In this document: positions 32,968 through 41,414 of the stretch, piece after piece
Position numbering within the stretch: position 1 is the stretch's first letter
How the letters are laid out: each line of letters opens with the position of its first letter
Source of the DNA: Streptomyces canus 299MFChir4.1
Lineage (GTDB): Bacteria; Actinomycetota; Actinomycetes; Streptomycetales; Streptomycetaceae
NCBI RefSeq assembly: GCF_000383615.1
Contig: NZ_KB911591.1
Location: forward strand, 144,879-208,878
Direction of reading: 5' to 3'
DNA: 64,000 nt
Translations under genes and position numbers: made by a program
The notes under the pieces: generated by a model
Database searches by the model: none
What the model was told of the DNA's origin: nothing
What the model saw: the letters and a program-made list of their open reading frames with translations, nothing else

Positions 32968-33099
32968 CGTCTCCCTGTCTGCGAGGCCTTCGGCTCGCCG
33001 AGCGGTCAGGCCATGTGGCAATTATTGCCGCATGGCAAACGTTAACGTGTGCGTGTACGGCGGACAACATGCCCTCCCCGCCGCCGGACAGGCGCGCGA

Positions 33100-34272
33100 T
33101 CAGGCCGACGGTGTCCTGCCGTGCCAGTCCAGACAGACGACCAGTGCGTCGTCGTCCGGCATCGCCTCCCCGCGGTGGCCGGTCAGCTCCCGCAGGATGG
33201 CGCGCGGCACCTCGGCGGCGGGCAGCAGCCGTGTGGAGTGGATGGCCCGGGCGAGATCCGCCTCCCCGTACGCCTCGCCCCTGGGCGAGGCGACGGCATG
33301 GACTCCGTCACTGACGAAGATGAGCCGGTCGCCGGGCTCGGCCTGGAAGTCCTGCGCGATGTAGTCGGTCTCCTCGAACATCCCCAGCGGAAGCTGGGCG
33401 TCGAAGTCGACACGTTCCACGGTGCCGCCGCGCAGCCGCAGCAGCTGGGGGGAGCCGGCGTCCACGACGCTCGCCCGGCCGGTCGCCAGGTCGAAGTCGA
33501 ACATCAGGACGGACAAGTAGCAGTGCCCACGGTAGTGGGCGTAGACGGCCTGGTCGGCCAGGGCCGCCTGGTCGGCGAGGGACAGCCCGGCGCGCCGGGC
33601 GTTGCGCAGCGCGTTGATGGCCAGACTCGTGAGCAGGGACGCCTCTATGCCCTCGCCCATGCCGTTGGTGACGTACAGCATCAGGTGGTCGGCGGTCGCG
33701 GACCAGTCGAAGTTGTCGCCGAAGATCGCGTAGGCCGGCTCCAGCTGGGCCCCCAGCTCGTACTCGGGACGGGAGCAGGCGCGGCCGGGCAGCAGTTGCC
33801 ACTGCATCTCGGCGGCCAGGGTCAGCCGGTCCTTGCGCCGCGCCTGGAGGTACAGGTCGGTGTCGCGCTCCGCCACGACCAGCTCGTGCCCCAGTACGCC
33901 GGCGACGTCGGCCAGTTCGGACTCCCACCGCCGCGTGGTGTCGCCGTCGGGCAGGGTCACGGACAGCACGCCGAGCCGGTCGCCGCGCACACTGACCGGC
34001 AGATGCAGACGGGGTCGCCCGTCGGGCCCCTCCTCCCGGTACGGCTTCTGCGAACCGAAGGCCCGGCCGGCCGGGCTGCTGTGCACCGACACCGGCTCCA
34101 GCGTGTGCGGCAGCACCGACACCGGCTGGAGCACGCGCAGGCTGTAGTCGGCCATGAACAGCTCGACGTCCTCCGCGCCGTACTGCTCGATCAGTACGGC
34201 GCGGATGGCGTCGAGCAACTCGTGGGGGGCCGCTGTGCGCAGAGCGCGTTCAGCGGCCAGAAATCTCTTCAT
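33100..34272 (-). CDS. SpoIIE-type PP2C phosphatase, paralogue 2
   Basis: A 390-residue paralogue of the phosphatase at 27164-28342, with the same N-terminal sensory part (LLDAIRAVLIEQYGAEDVELFMADYSLRVLQPVS) and SpoIIE domain (LAAEMQWQLLPGRACSRPEYELGAQ). The first metal motif is altered to IFGDNFDW, and the DGMG aspartate is asparagine (VTNGMGEGIEASLL), although the C-terminal DDDALVVCLDW is intact. Activity may therefore be reduced. It lies 132 bp upstream of rsbR in the same direction and diverges from the second MarR gene. Confidence 0.85.
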   Translation of the reverse strand: MKRFLAAERALRTAAPHELLDAIRAVLIEQYGAEDVELFMADYSLRVLQPVSVLPHTLEPVSVHSSPAGRAFGSQKPYREEGPDGRPRLHLPVSVRGDRLGVLSVTLPDGDTTRRWESELADVAGVLGHELVVAERDTDLYLQARRKDRLTLAAEMQWQLLPGRACSRPEYELGAQLEPAYAIFGDNFDWSATADHLMLYVTNGMGEGIEASLLTSLAINALRNARRAGLSLADQAALADQAVYAHYRGHCYLSVLMFDFDLATGRASVVDAGSPQLLRLRGGTVERVDFDAQLPLGMFEETDYIAQDFQAEPGDRLIFVSDGVHAVASPRGEAYGEADLARAIHSTRLLPAAEVPRAILRELTGHRGEAMPDDDALVVCLDWHGRTPSA

Positions 34273-34381
34273 GAGGGAAAAAACACCTGTCCTTCGCCGG
34301 ACGACGTACGGGTCTCACTCACTGGGCCGCTCGGTGCGACCGTTCCGGTTCTGTGCGGTCGGCGGGCGCCTAGTACGCTGA

Positions 34382-34399
34382 CAGGCATCCCAGTGCCTG
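34382..34399. promoter_or_regulatory. Inverted repeat before MarR paralogue 2
   Basis: CAGGCA, six bases, TGCCTG: a perfect 6-bp palindrome ending 13 bases before the MarR start at 34413. A TAGTAC hexamer at 34371-34376 could be the -10 element, which would put the repeat across the transcription start. Such a position suits autorepression by the MarR product. Confidence 0.45.
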
Positions 34400-34412
34400 C
34401 GAGAGTGTGATC

Positions 34413-34892
34413 GTGACTGCCTTCCGCCGCCGCTCAGAGCCTGATGAGGTCGCCCGTGTGACCACCACGGCCGTCGAGCTGCTGGAGGTCGTGTGGGGCC
34501 GGGCCTCGACCACGCCGACCTCCGCGTCGCAGCTTCGGGTGCTGCACATCCTCGAGCACCACGACGGCATCAACCTGCGCACCCTCGCAGAGTCCCTGGC
34601 CTCGACCCCGCCGTCCACCAGTCGGCTGTGCGACCGGCTGGTGGCGGCCGGGTTCGTCGAGCGGGTCGTGTGCGAGGCGAACAGACGTGAGGTGCGGCTG
34701 CACCTCAGTGGCCGGGGCCGCGCGTTCCTCGTCGACCTGCGCGCCCGCAGGGAGAGGGAGCTGCGGACCGTGCTGGCGGACATGCCTGCCGCCAAGCGGG
34801 TCGCGCTGCTGGAAGGGCTGGAGGCCTTCTGTGCCACCGCGGCGGCGCAGACGCACGGCGACGCGGCGGGCTCCGGCAGTCGGACAGCCTGA
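34413..34892 (+). CDS. MarR-family regulator, paralogue 2
   Basis: A 159-residue MarR protein, paralogue of 26652-27155: recognition part LRTLAESLASTPPSTSRLCDRLVAAGFVER and wing EANRREVRLHLSGRG. GTG at 34413 (GTGACT, as in the paralogue) is preceded by GAGAG with seven bases between; GTG at 34407 overlaps that site. Divergent from PP2C paralogue 2. Confidence 0.84.
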   Translation: MTAFRRRSEPDEVARVTTTAVELLEVVWGRASTTPTSASQLRVLHILEHHDGINLRTLAESLASTPPSTSRLCDRLVAAGFVERVVCEANRREVRLHLSGRGRAFLVDLRARRERELRTVLADMPAAKRVALLEGLEAFCATAAAQTHGDAAGSGSRTA

Positions 34893-35207
34893 CGCGCCGA
34901 TCGGATTGTCGGCGTCTTCGTCACCTCTCGACACGCGTGACCAGCACACGGAGTGGTCTCCGCCCACCGGAACATTCAAGGTCCTTCCCCATACGTCCGA
35001 CACGGTTACTGTGTTGCTTGCCGGCTTTTGTTGTCAAACGGCAACAGTGCGTCTGACGCCCTTACCTGAACTCGGTTACCCCGTCGCGCCGACTTGTTCG
35101 GGGGGTGTGCCGTATGTCTCTCGATTGAGGGACGCTGCGCATGCGCGGAGTCATCCGGGGAAGAGGAATGGATTTCGCCTTGATTCCCGCTTTGATTTTT
35201 CCGCTGC
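34893..35207. other. Intergenic, comparatively AT-rich; no gene found
   Basis: Between the MarR stop and the stop of the first beta-propeller gene (converging). Two stretches are visibly richer in A and T than their surroundings (35011-35045 and 35168-35212). A weak stem TTGCCG/CGGCAA (35018-35023 with 35039-35044) may aid termination. An open frame with ATG at 35141 (MRGVIRGRGMDFAL) runs antisense into the propeller gene and is not convincing. Confidence 0.4.
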
Positions 35208-36338
35208 TCAACCGAAGCGCAGGATGCGCGGGGCGAAGGTGCCTTCGGGGCCGTCGGCGCGGCCGACCGACCACACCGTCTCCGTGCCCGGTACGGGCGC
35301 CGGCCGCAGCGTTCGGGAGTCTCCCTCTCCGGCCACCGCGGGTTCGCTGTACTCGGTGAACGACTGCCCGTTCCAGGCGAGGAAGTCCGGCCCGGGGACG
35401 AGGGGCGGGGTGCTGCCCGGCGGGCCCCACTTCTGCGACCGGGCCACCGAGACCCAGGCCAGCCGGCCCGACGGGGAGGCGGTGAGCGAACTGACCGAGC
35501 CGAAGTCGGCGGGCACGGTCACCCGGCTCCACGTCTGTCCGTCGAAGCGGACCAGCAGCGGGGGGATCGGCCTCCCCGGGGGACCGCCGACGAACCCGGC
35601 CGTGCCGCCCGCCCACACCTCGGTCGCAGAGACCGCCAGCACACTGCCCACGGCCGACCGCGGGAAGCCGTCCACGATCGTCTGCTGCCACGCCTGCCCG
35701 TTCCAGTGGGAGACGGTCGCACCCGAGTCGGTGGCGCCCGCGGCCCAGACGTCGTCGGCGGCCCTGATGTGCAGGCCGTACACCGATCCCGGCGGCACCG
35801 GCACGTCCTGCCAGCGGTTCCCGTCCCGGCGCAGCAGTGCCTGGGCGCCGTCCCGCGACCCGATCAGCCAGGTCTCACCGCCTCCGGCGACGACTTGCGT
35901 CAGCGCCGCACCGGACGGCGGCCGGCGCTCGGACCACGCGGTGCCGTCGAAGCGGAGCAGCCGGGTGCCGCCCGCCGCGTCGCGGCCCACCGCCCAGACA
36001 GCGGCGGGTGAGGTCGCGGCGACGGACAGCAGTTCACCCTGCCAACTGACCCCGGGCAGGCTCTGGTCGTGCCACTCGGTTCCGTCCCAGCGCAGCACCA
36101 GCGGGAAGCCCGGCGCCTCGCGACCCACGGCGTCGGCGCCCACCGCCCACGCCCGGTCCGGGCCGAACGCCACGGCCTCGTTGAGCGCGGCCTGGGGGCG
36201 TACCCGGTCCGGGACCGGAACGTGGTGCCAGGACAGGGGTTCCGTCGCGGCCCTCGCTGTCGTCAGGGCGGTGAGGAGGGTCATGACGACAGCGAGGGCC
36301 GCGACGAGAAGTCTGCGTGCCATGGTCCTGCGTGCCAT
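35208..36338 (-). CDS. Secreted beta-propeller-like protein, copy A
   Basis: A 376-residue exported protein: Arg-rich start (MARRTMARR), hydrophobic core LLVAALAVVMTLLTALTTARA, then about seven repeats of roughly 45 residues with pattern W-x-V-G and RWDGTEWHDQ / RFDGTAWSER / RRDGNRWQDV / HWNGQAWQQT. This is the look of a Kelch/BNR-like propeller. GGGAGG precedes the ATG. It lies 2 bp after a second gene of the same type, so the pair is co-transcribed. Function unknown. Confidence 0.75.
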   Translation of the reverse strand: MARRTMARRLLVAALAVVMTLLTALTTARAATEPLSWHHVPVPDRVRPQAALNEAVAFGPDRAWAVGADAVGREAPGFPLVLRWDGTEWHDQSLPGVSWQGELLSVAATSPAAVWAVGRDAAGGTRLLRFDGTAWSERRPPSGAALTQVVAGGGETWLIGSRDGAQALLRRDGNRWQDVPVPPGSVYGLHIRAADDVWAAGATDSGATVSHWNGQAWQQTIVDGFPRSAVGSVLAVSATEVWAGGTAGFVGGPPGRPIPPLLVRFDGQTWSRVTVPADFGSVSSLTASPSGRLAWVSVARSQKWGPPGSTPPLVPGPDFLAWNGQSFTEYSEPAVAGEGDSRTLRPAPVPGTETVWSVGRADGPEGTFAPRILRFG

Positions 36339-36340
36339 GG

Positions 36341-37405
36341 TCAGCCTCCCAGCCGCTCACTCATCAGGTTCGGTTTCGAGCCGTAGATCTCGACCGTTCC
36401 GAAGGACAGCAGGGCCACCCCGGCCCTCGCCAGCGCACGCGGTTTGACGTCGATCGCGTTCGTGCGCTCCGGGCCGTAGGAGAAGGTGGTGCGGGGTCCG
36501 TCCACCCGCGCGTACTTCGACTGGAACGCGCGGTCGCCGCGCACCGGGAGCCACAGCGCGCCGTCCGGGCCGCGCACCATGGCCTCGGTGGAGGTGTCGC
36601 CCAGCGGCGGGTAGGCGGTGTGCCAGGTGTGCCCGTCGAAGGTCATCAGGTAGGTGCGGGCCGCGCCGTCGGTGTACTGGCTGCCGCCGATCGTGATCCG
36701 GCCGGACGGTTCGAGCAGGAGGGTGTGCACATTGCTGTTCGGCGGCAGTGGCACCTTCGCGTCCCGCCACGCCGTGCCGTCCCAGCGCAGGACACTCGTC
36801 CCGGTGCTGGTGTCCGCCCAGGCCCAGGCATCGGTGGCGGTCCGGGCGCTGATCCCCATCAGGTACAGCACGCCGTCCGGGGTGGCCTGCGTGGTCCAGC
36901 GGGAGCCGTTGTAGTGCAGCACCTTCAGCCCGGTGTCGTCCTCACCGACCACCCACGCGGCCCCCGGCACCGCGGCGAAGTCCTGGTAGGTCCACAGGGT
37001 CTGCGGCAGCGGGACGGCACTCCATCCTCCCGCCGACCGGCGCAGGAGCTCCCCCGCGCCCGCGCGGTTGTGGAGTATCCACACCTCCGTACCGACGAAC
37101 TGCACCTTGCCGAGCCAGCCCGGCTCGCCGGAGCCGGGGAAGGAGGTGTCCCGGCTCCACGCCGTGCCGTTCCAGCGGTACAGCATCGGCCGCAGTCCGT
37201 CGGTGGCCTGCTCGTAGCCGGTCGCCCACGCCTCACCCGGCCCGCGCGCGGCGAGGTCGGACACCGTCACGGGCGGGGCCGCCGCCGGCACCGGCAGCGC
37301 CGACCAGCTCGGCGTCGCCGGGTCCGGTGTCACGGCCGCAGCCGGGGACACCACCGAGGCACAGGCGATCACAAGACAGACGACGACCGCACGGAGACCG
37401 TTCAC
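36341..37405 (-). CDS. Secreted beta-propeller-like protein, copy B
   Basis: A 354-residue exported protein, related in architecture to copy A (RWNGTAWSRD, HYNGSRWTTQ, RWDGTAWRDA, TFDGHTWHTA repeats). The signal peptide core is AVVVCLVIACASVVSPAAA. GTG at 37405 has GGGAGG six bases upstream; the frame is open to 37471 without a ribosome site. The two genes probably arose by duplication long ago, since repeats align but sequences differ. No anchor motif is seen, so the proteins are probably released. Confidence 0.74.
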   Translation of the reverse strand: MNGLRAVVVCLVIACASVVSPAAAVTPDPATPSWSALPVPAAAPPVTVSDLAARGPGEAWATGYEQATDGLRPMLYRWNGTAWSRDTSFPGSGEPGWLGKVQFVGTEVWILHNRAGAGELLRRSAGGWSAVPLPQTLWTYQDFAAVPGAAWVVGEDDTGLKVLHYNGSRWTTQATPDGVLYLMGISARTATDAWAWADTSTGTSVLRWDGTAWRDAKVPLPPNSNVHTLLLEPSGRITIGGSQYTDGAARTYLMTFDGHTWHTAYPPLGDTSTEAMVRGPDGALWLPVRGDRAFQSKYARVDGPRTTFSYGPERTNAIDVKPRALARAGVALLSFGTVEIYGSKPNLMSERLGG

Positions 37406-37608
37406 GAGACCTCCCAGAGCGCGCTGGCCGCACAGGCTATTGGCCGTCACGGGCCCGTGGACAGACGGCATCCGGCCGATCGTGGCCCCTGGGACAGGGT
37501 TCGTCGGGCGGGCAGTCGGAACAACCGCGCGTCCGTCTCGCCGTAGCCGTTGTCACCGGGTGTCCGTACGGACGCGAGCCGTGGTTCGCGTCCCTCTCGG
37601 CGCCCGTC

Positions 37609-39924
37609 TCACGCGGAGGTGGGGGTCGTCGCCCGGCCTGACGTCGGCTCCAGGCGGACGACGATGCCCTTCGACGTGGGCTGGTTGCTGATGTCGGCGA
37701 CGCTGTCCAGCGGCACCAGGATGTTGGTCTCGGGGTAGTAGGCGGCGGCGGAGCCCTGCGCGGCGGGGTAGGGGACGACCTCGAAGTTCTGGGCGCGGCG
37801 CTCGGTGCCGTCCGCCCAGACGCTCACGAGGTCGACCTGGTCGCCCTGGGCGAGGCCGAGCCCGGGGAGGTCGGCCGGGTTGACGAGCACGACGTGGCGG
37901 CTGCCGTGGATGCCACGGTAGCGGTCGTCGAGCGAGTAGGGAATGGTGTTCCACTGGTCGTGCGAACGCAGGGTCTGCAACAGCAGATGTCCCTCGGGCG
38001 CCTTCGGGACCACCCGCTCGTTGCGGGTGAACAGCGCTTTGCCGACCGACGTGTTGAACACGCCCTCGTTGACCGGGTTGGGCAGCTGGAAACCACCGGG
38101 TCGCGTCACCCGCGCGTTGAAGTCGTGGAATCCCGGCACGATACGGGAGATGTGGTCACGGATCGTGCCGTAGTCCCCCTCGAACCGGTCCCAGGGGATG
38201 TCCGGCTTGCCGCCCAGGGTGCGGCGGGCGAGCCGGCACAGGATCGCGACTTCGCTGAGCAGCAGGTGCGAAGCCGGTTCGAGGCGGCCCTGGGAGGTGT
38301 GCACCTCGCTCATCGAGTTCTCCACGGTGACGAACTGCTCGCCGTCGGCCTGGACGTCCCGTTCGGTACGGCCGAGCGTCGGCAGGATCAGCGCCGTGTC
38401 ACCGCACACGGTGTGCGACCGGTTCAGCTTGGTCGAGATGTGGGCGGTCAGCCGGCACGAACGCATCGCCTCCTCGGTCACCTCGCTGTCGGGAGCGGCA
38501 CGCACGAAGTTGCCGGCCAGGGCGAGGAACACCTTGACGCGGCCCTCGCGCATCGCCTTGATCGCGTTCACCGAGTCGAGCCCGTGCGGGCGCGGCGGGT
38601 CGAAGCCGAACTCCTCCTGCAGCGCGTCGAGGAACGAGTCCGGCATCTGCTCCCAGATGCCCATGGTGCGGTCGCCCTGGACGTTGCTGTGCCCGCGCAC
38701 CGGGCAGACACCGGTGCCGGCCCGCCCCAGGTTGCCGCGCAGCATCATGAAGTTGACGATCTCCCGGATGGTGGGCACGCCGTGCTTGTGCTGGGTGATG
38801 CCCATCGCCCAGCAGACGACGACGCGTTCACTGCGCAGGACCTCGTCGTGGACCTTCTCGATCTCCTCGCGGGTCAGTCCGGTCGCCGCGCGCACGTCGT
38901 CCCAGTCGACGGTGCGGGCGTGCTGGGCGAACTCCTCGAAGCCGGCCGTGTGCGCGTCGATGAAGTCGTGGTCCAGGACGGTGCCGGGCCGGGCGTCCTC
39001 GGCTTCCAGCAGCAGACGGTTGAGGGCCTGGAAGAGGGCGAGGTCACCGCCGGGCTTGATGTGCAGGAAACGGTCGGCGATCTGGGTGCCGCGGCCCACG
39101 ACCCCGCGTGCTTTCTGCGGGTTCTTGAAGCGCCGCAGCCCCGCCTCGGGCAGCGGGTTGACCGCCACGATGCGGGCGCCGTTGCGCTTGGCCTCCTCCA
39201 GGGCGGAGAGCTGGCGCGGATGGTTGGTGCCGGGGTTCTGTCCGACCAGGAAGATCAGGTCGGCGTGGTGGAGGTCGTCGAGGGTGACGGTGCCCTTGCC
39301 GGTGCCGAGTGTGTCGCTCAGGGCGAAGCCGCTGGACTCGTGGCACATGTTGCTGCAGTCGGGCAGGTTGTTGGTGCCGTAGGCGCGGGCGAAGAGCTGG
39401 AGGAGGAAGGCGGCCTCGTTGCTGGCCCGCCCCGAGGTGTAGAAGACGGCCTCGTCGGGGGAGGAGAGCGAGGTCAGTTCCCCGGCGAGCACGCCCAGGG
39501 CGTCGTTCCAGCTGATGGGCTCGTAGTGGTCGGAGCCCTGCCGCTTGATCATCGGCTCGGTGAGCCGGCCCTGCTGGTTGAGCCACATGTCGGAGCGCCC
39601 GGCGAGGTCGGAGACGCTGTGCCGGCGGAAGAAGTCGGCGGTGATCCGGCGCTTGGTGGCCTCGTCGTTGATGTGCTTGGCGCCGTTCTCGCAGTACTCG
39701 TTGCGGTGGCGCTGCCCCGGGGCCGGATCCGCCCAGGCGCAGCCGGGACAGTCGATCCCGCCCACCTGGTTCATGGCCAGCAGGTCCACGCCGGTCCTGC
39801 GCGGAGACGTCTGCTCCAGGGAGTACTCCAGCGCGTGCACGACCGCGGGGACCCCGGCCGCCCACTTCTTCGGCGGTGTCACGGAGACGGTGGTCTCCGG
39901 CTCCTCACCGGGCGGGTTCTGCAT
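37609..39924 (-). CDS. FdhF/YdeP-family molybdopterin oxidoreductase
   Basis: A 771-residue molybdenum enzyme. Cysteines 59, 62 and 78 (DCPGCAWADP, EYCENG) suit an N-terminal Fe-S site. Further family signatures are the TSGRASNEAAFLLQLFARAYGTNNLPDCSNMCHESSG stretch near 165-200 (in part), GQNPGTNHPRQLSALEEAK and the C-terminal molybdopterin dinucleotide-binding part. Members are annotated as formate dehydrogenase-like or YdeP acid-resistance proteins; the substrate is unproven. No signal peptide, so cytoplasmic. AAAGG precedes the ATG. No fdhD or cofactor genes are adjacent. Confidence 0.88.
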   Translation of the reverse strand: MQNPPGEEPETTVSVTPPKKWAAGVPAVVHALEYSLEQTSPRRTGVDLLAMNQVGGIDCPGCAWADPAPGQRHRNEYCENGAKHINDEATKRRITADFFRRHSVSDLAGRSDMWLNQQGRLTEPMIKRQGSDHYEPISWNDALGVLAGELTSLSSPDEAVFYTSGRASNEAAFLLQLFARAYGTNNLPDCSNMCHESSGFALSDTLGTGKGTVTLDDLHHADLIFLVGQNPGTNHPRQLSALEEAKRNGARIVAVNPLPEAGLRRFKNPQKARGVVGRGTQIADRFLHIKPGGDLALFQALNRLLLEAEDARPGTVLDHDFIDAHTAGFEEFAQHARTVDWDDVRAATGLTREEIEKVHDEVLRSERVVVCWAMGITQHKHGVPTIREIVNFMMLRGNLGRAGTGVCPVRGHSNVQGDRTMGIWEQMPDSFLDALQEEFGFDPPRPHGLDSVNAIKAMREGRVKVFLALAGNFVRAAPDSEVTEEAMRSCRLTAHISTKLNRSHTVCGDTALILPTLGRTERDVQADGEQFVTVENSMSEVHTSQGRLEPASHLLLSEVAILCRLARRTLGGKPDIPWDRFEGDYGTIRDHISRIVPGFHDFNARVTRPGGFQLPNPVNEGVFNTSVGKALFTRNERVVPKAPEGHLLLQTLRSHDQWNTIPYSLDDRYRGIHGSRHVVLVNPADLPGLGLAQGDQVDLVSVWADGTERRAQNFEVVPYPAAQGSAAAYYPETNILVPLDSVADISNQPTSKGIVVRLEPTSGRATTPTSA

Positions 39925-39987
39925 CGCATCGCCTTTCTCTTGCCGCGACTCGCTCGCCGCGGTGTCCTGCCGCGTCCGGTACGCAGG

Positions 39988-40608
39988 TCAGCCGACGGGC
40001 CACTGGGCCACCCGGCTCCTCGGCGGTTCCGGGTGGTCGTGCTGTACGCGGCCGTTGCGAATGGTGCCGCGCCAGGCCCCGCCCTCCTGGCCCAGCCCCT
40101 CGATGAACTGCTTGAAGTTCTGGAGTTCGCGGCGCACCAACCGGGTGGTCACCTGCGTGACCTTGGACGACCCGGTGAGCCGTTTCGCGACTCCGCGTGG
40201 CTCCAGGAGCATCCGGACGGTGATGGCCGTGCCGCCCGAGTCGGTCGGCCTGAACTCCACCTCGCCCTGGTGGGAGGGGCGCTGCTCCAGGGCGCGCCAG
40301 GCCAGGTAGGCGTCCGGGTCCTGCTCCACGATCTCCACCGCGAAGCGACGCCGCAGCGGCCCGTAGCCGATGGTCCAGGCGGTCACGGTGGGCCTGACCT
40401 GCTCCACGCCGTGCACCACGCCGGAGAACCGGGGGAAGGTCTTGAACTGCGTCCACTGGTTGTACGCCGTCCGCACCGGCACCGCGACCTCGACCGTCTC
40501 CTCGACGTGCCGCCGCCGTAGCGGCCGACGGCGCGTGACGCCGTCGCTGTCGGGCCGCATCCCCGGGGTGTTCGGGACGGCCTGCCGGGAGTCGTGTTCA
40601 CGCGCCAT
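39988..40608 (-). CDS. SRPBCC (cyclase/dehydrase) protein
   Basis: A 206-residue protein with the START-like pattern EETVEVAVPVRTAYNQWTQFKTFPRFSGVVHGVEQV from about residue 36. The ATG at 40606-40608 follows GAGAGG. The first 35 residues are polar and Arg-rich. Transcribed in the same direction as the molybdoenzyme gene 63 bp downstream, perhaps in one operon. Ligand unknown. Confidence 0.8.
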   Translation of the reverse strand: MAREHDSRQAVPNTPGMRPDSDGVTRRRPLRRRHVEETVEVAVPVRTAYNQWTQFKTFPRFSGVVHGVEQVRPTVTAWTIGYGPLRRRFAVEIVEQDPDAYLAWRALEQRPSHQGEVEFRPTDSGGTAITVRMLLEPRGVAKRLTGSSKVTQVTTRLVRRELQNFKQFIEGLGQEGGAWRGTIRNGRVQHDHPEPPRSRVAQWPVG

Positions 40609-41236
40609 CGTGGCCTCTCCTCCGGTGCGGGTGCCGGGGCGTCGCGCCCCCGGCCCCCTTCGTGCGTCGGGCTTCTCTCCCGGTTCCCCCATCGCGGTTT
40701 TCGATTCGTCCCCGCGCGATCGGCTTCCCGCGCGGTCTCGGCGGCGGGATCCCTCAATACCCGTACGGGTCGCGGAGGCCGTCCTGCGAAGGGGGCCGGC
40801 CACGGCGGCCGGCCGGCCTGGGAGGGCTGTGCCGCTGGGCCGTCCGCGCGGCGCGGGGCGGGCGGGGAAGCCGGGCCCGATGGCGTACGGCTGCTGCGCG
40901 TCCCGCGGGTGGGGCGGCACCACGGCACCGGGCCCGGTCCTTCGACCTGTACCGGGCGTCCCCGGTGCAGTGCGGTGGCAGGGGCTTCGCCGACGCCGTA
41001 GGGGGCCTGCGGTCTCTCGCCGTCGACGCGGCCCGCCGCGTGGGACGGCCGCTCTCGCCGTGAGCGGTCTCCCGCGCCACCTGGGTCACCAGGCACTGAA
41101 CGCCGCAGGCGTAAGGGGCCCGTCAAAGTGCCGGGGTCCGCCGTAAGGGAGCCGTCAACGGCGGCGGCGGCCGGGCGTGGGCGAGGTTTGCTCTACCTGT
41201 CCGTCTTCTCTTCCGAACCTCTTCCAGGAGTTCGTG
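40609..41236. other. Intergenic region upstream of kdp; no certain gene
   Basis: A 628-bp GC-rich region between divergent units. One frame ending at 41063 (…GGRGFADAVGGLRSLAVDAARRVGRPLSP) has coding-like third positions near its end, but its upstream part is low-complexity and has no credible start, so it is not called. The right-hand 130 bp hold a spaced direct repeat and the presumed kdp promoter. Confidence 0.45.
41111..41158. repeat. Spaced direct repeat in the kdp promoter region
   Basis: GTAAGGGGCCCGTCAA (41111-41126) and GTAAGGGAGCCGTCAA (41143-41158) differ at two positions and are 32 bp apart start to start, about three helical turns. They end about 80 bp before the first kdp-associated ORF. 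This arrangement suits a dimeric response regulator such as KdpE, though no Streptomyces KdpE site is known to me for comparison. Confidence 0.5.
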
Positions 41237-41320
41237 ATGGCCGATCTGGCCTTCGTCGTCACCACCGTCGCGGTCTTCGCACTGGTGGCCTTCGTCGCCA
41301 AGGGGGTGACGAAGCTGTGA
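41237..41320 (+). CDS. 27-residue membrane peptide upstream of kdpF
   Basis: MADLAFVVTTVAVFALVAFV and then AKGVTKL: a single hydrophobic helix with a positively charged end. ATG at 41237 follows CAGGAG (41226-41231) by five bases. Its stop shares GTGA with kdpF, so it is in the kdp operon and translated with it. It resembles KdpF in size and topology but not in sequence, and may be a second small subunit or assembly factor. I know of no assigned function. Confidence 0.65.
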   Translation: MADLAFVVTTVAVFALVAFVAKGVTKL

Positions 41321-41406
41321 CCGCCGAGAACATCGTCGGCCTGACGGTCGCCGTCGCCCTGCTGGGCTATCTCGTCCTCGCGCTGATCTTCCCCGAGAGG
41401 TTCTGA
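41317..41406 (+). CDS. kdpF: K+-transporting ATPase small subunit KdpF
   Basis: A 29-residue single-helix peptide (VTAENIVGLTVAVALLGYLV then LALIFPERF). The ending LxFPERF is the KdpF hallmark. It stabilises the KdpFABC complex in the membrane. GTG start overlaps the preceding ORF; kdpA begins 8 bases after the stop. Confidence 0.9.
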   Translation: MTAENIVGLTVAVALLGYLVLALIFPERF

Positions 41407-41414
41407 ACCACGAC

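Noticed and set aside
37894..40521. 875-codon frame antisense to the molybdoenzyme
   Set aside because: Covers the FdhF/YdeP gene and part of the SRPBCC gene in opposite sense; composition typical of a shadow frame.
40662..41063. Possible gene upstream of kdp
   Set aside because: Only the last 30 codons look coding; no start, ribosome site or family could be found.
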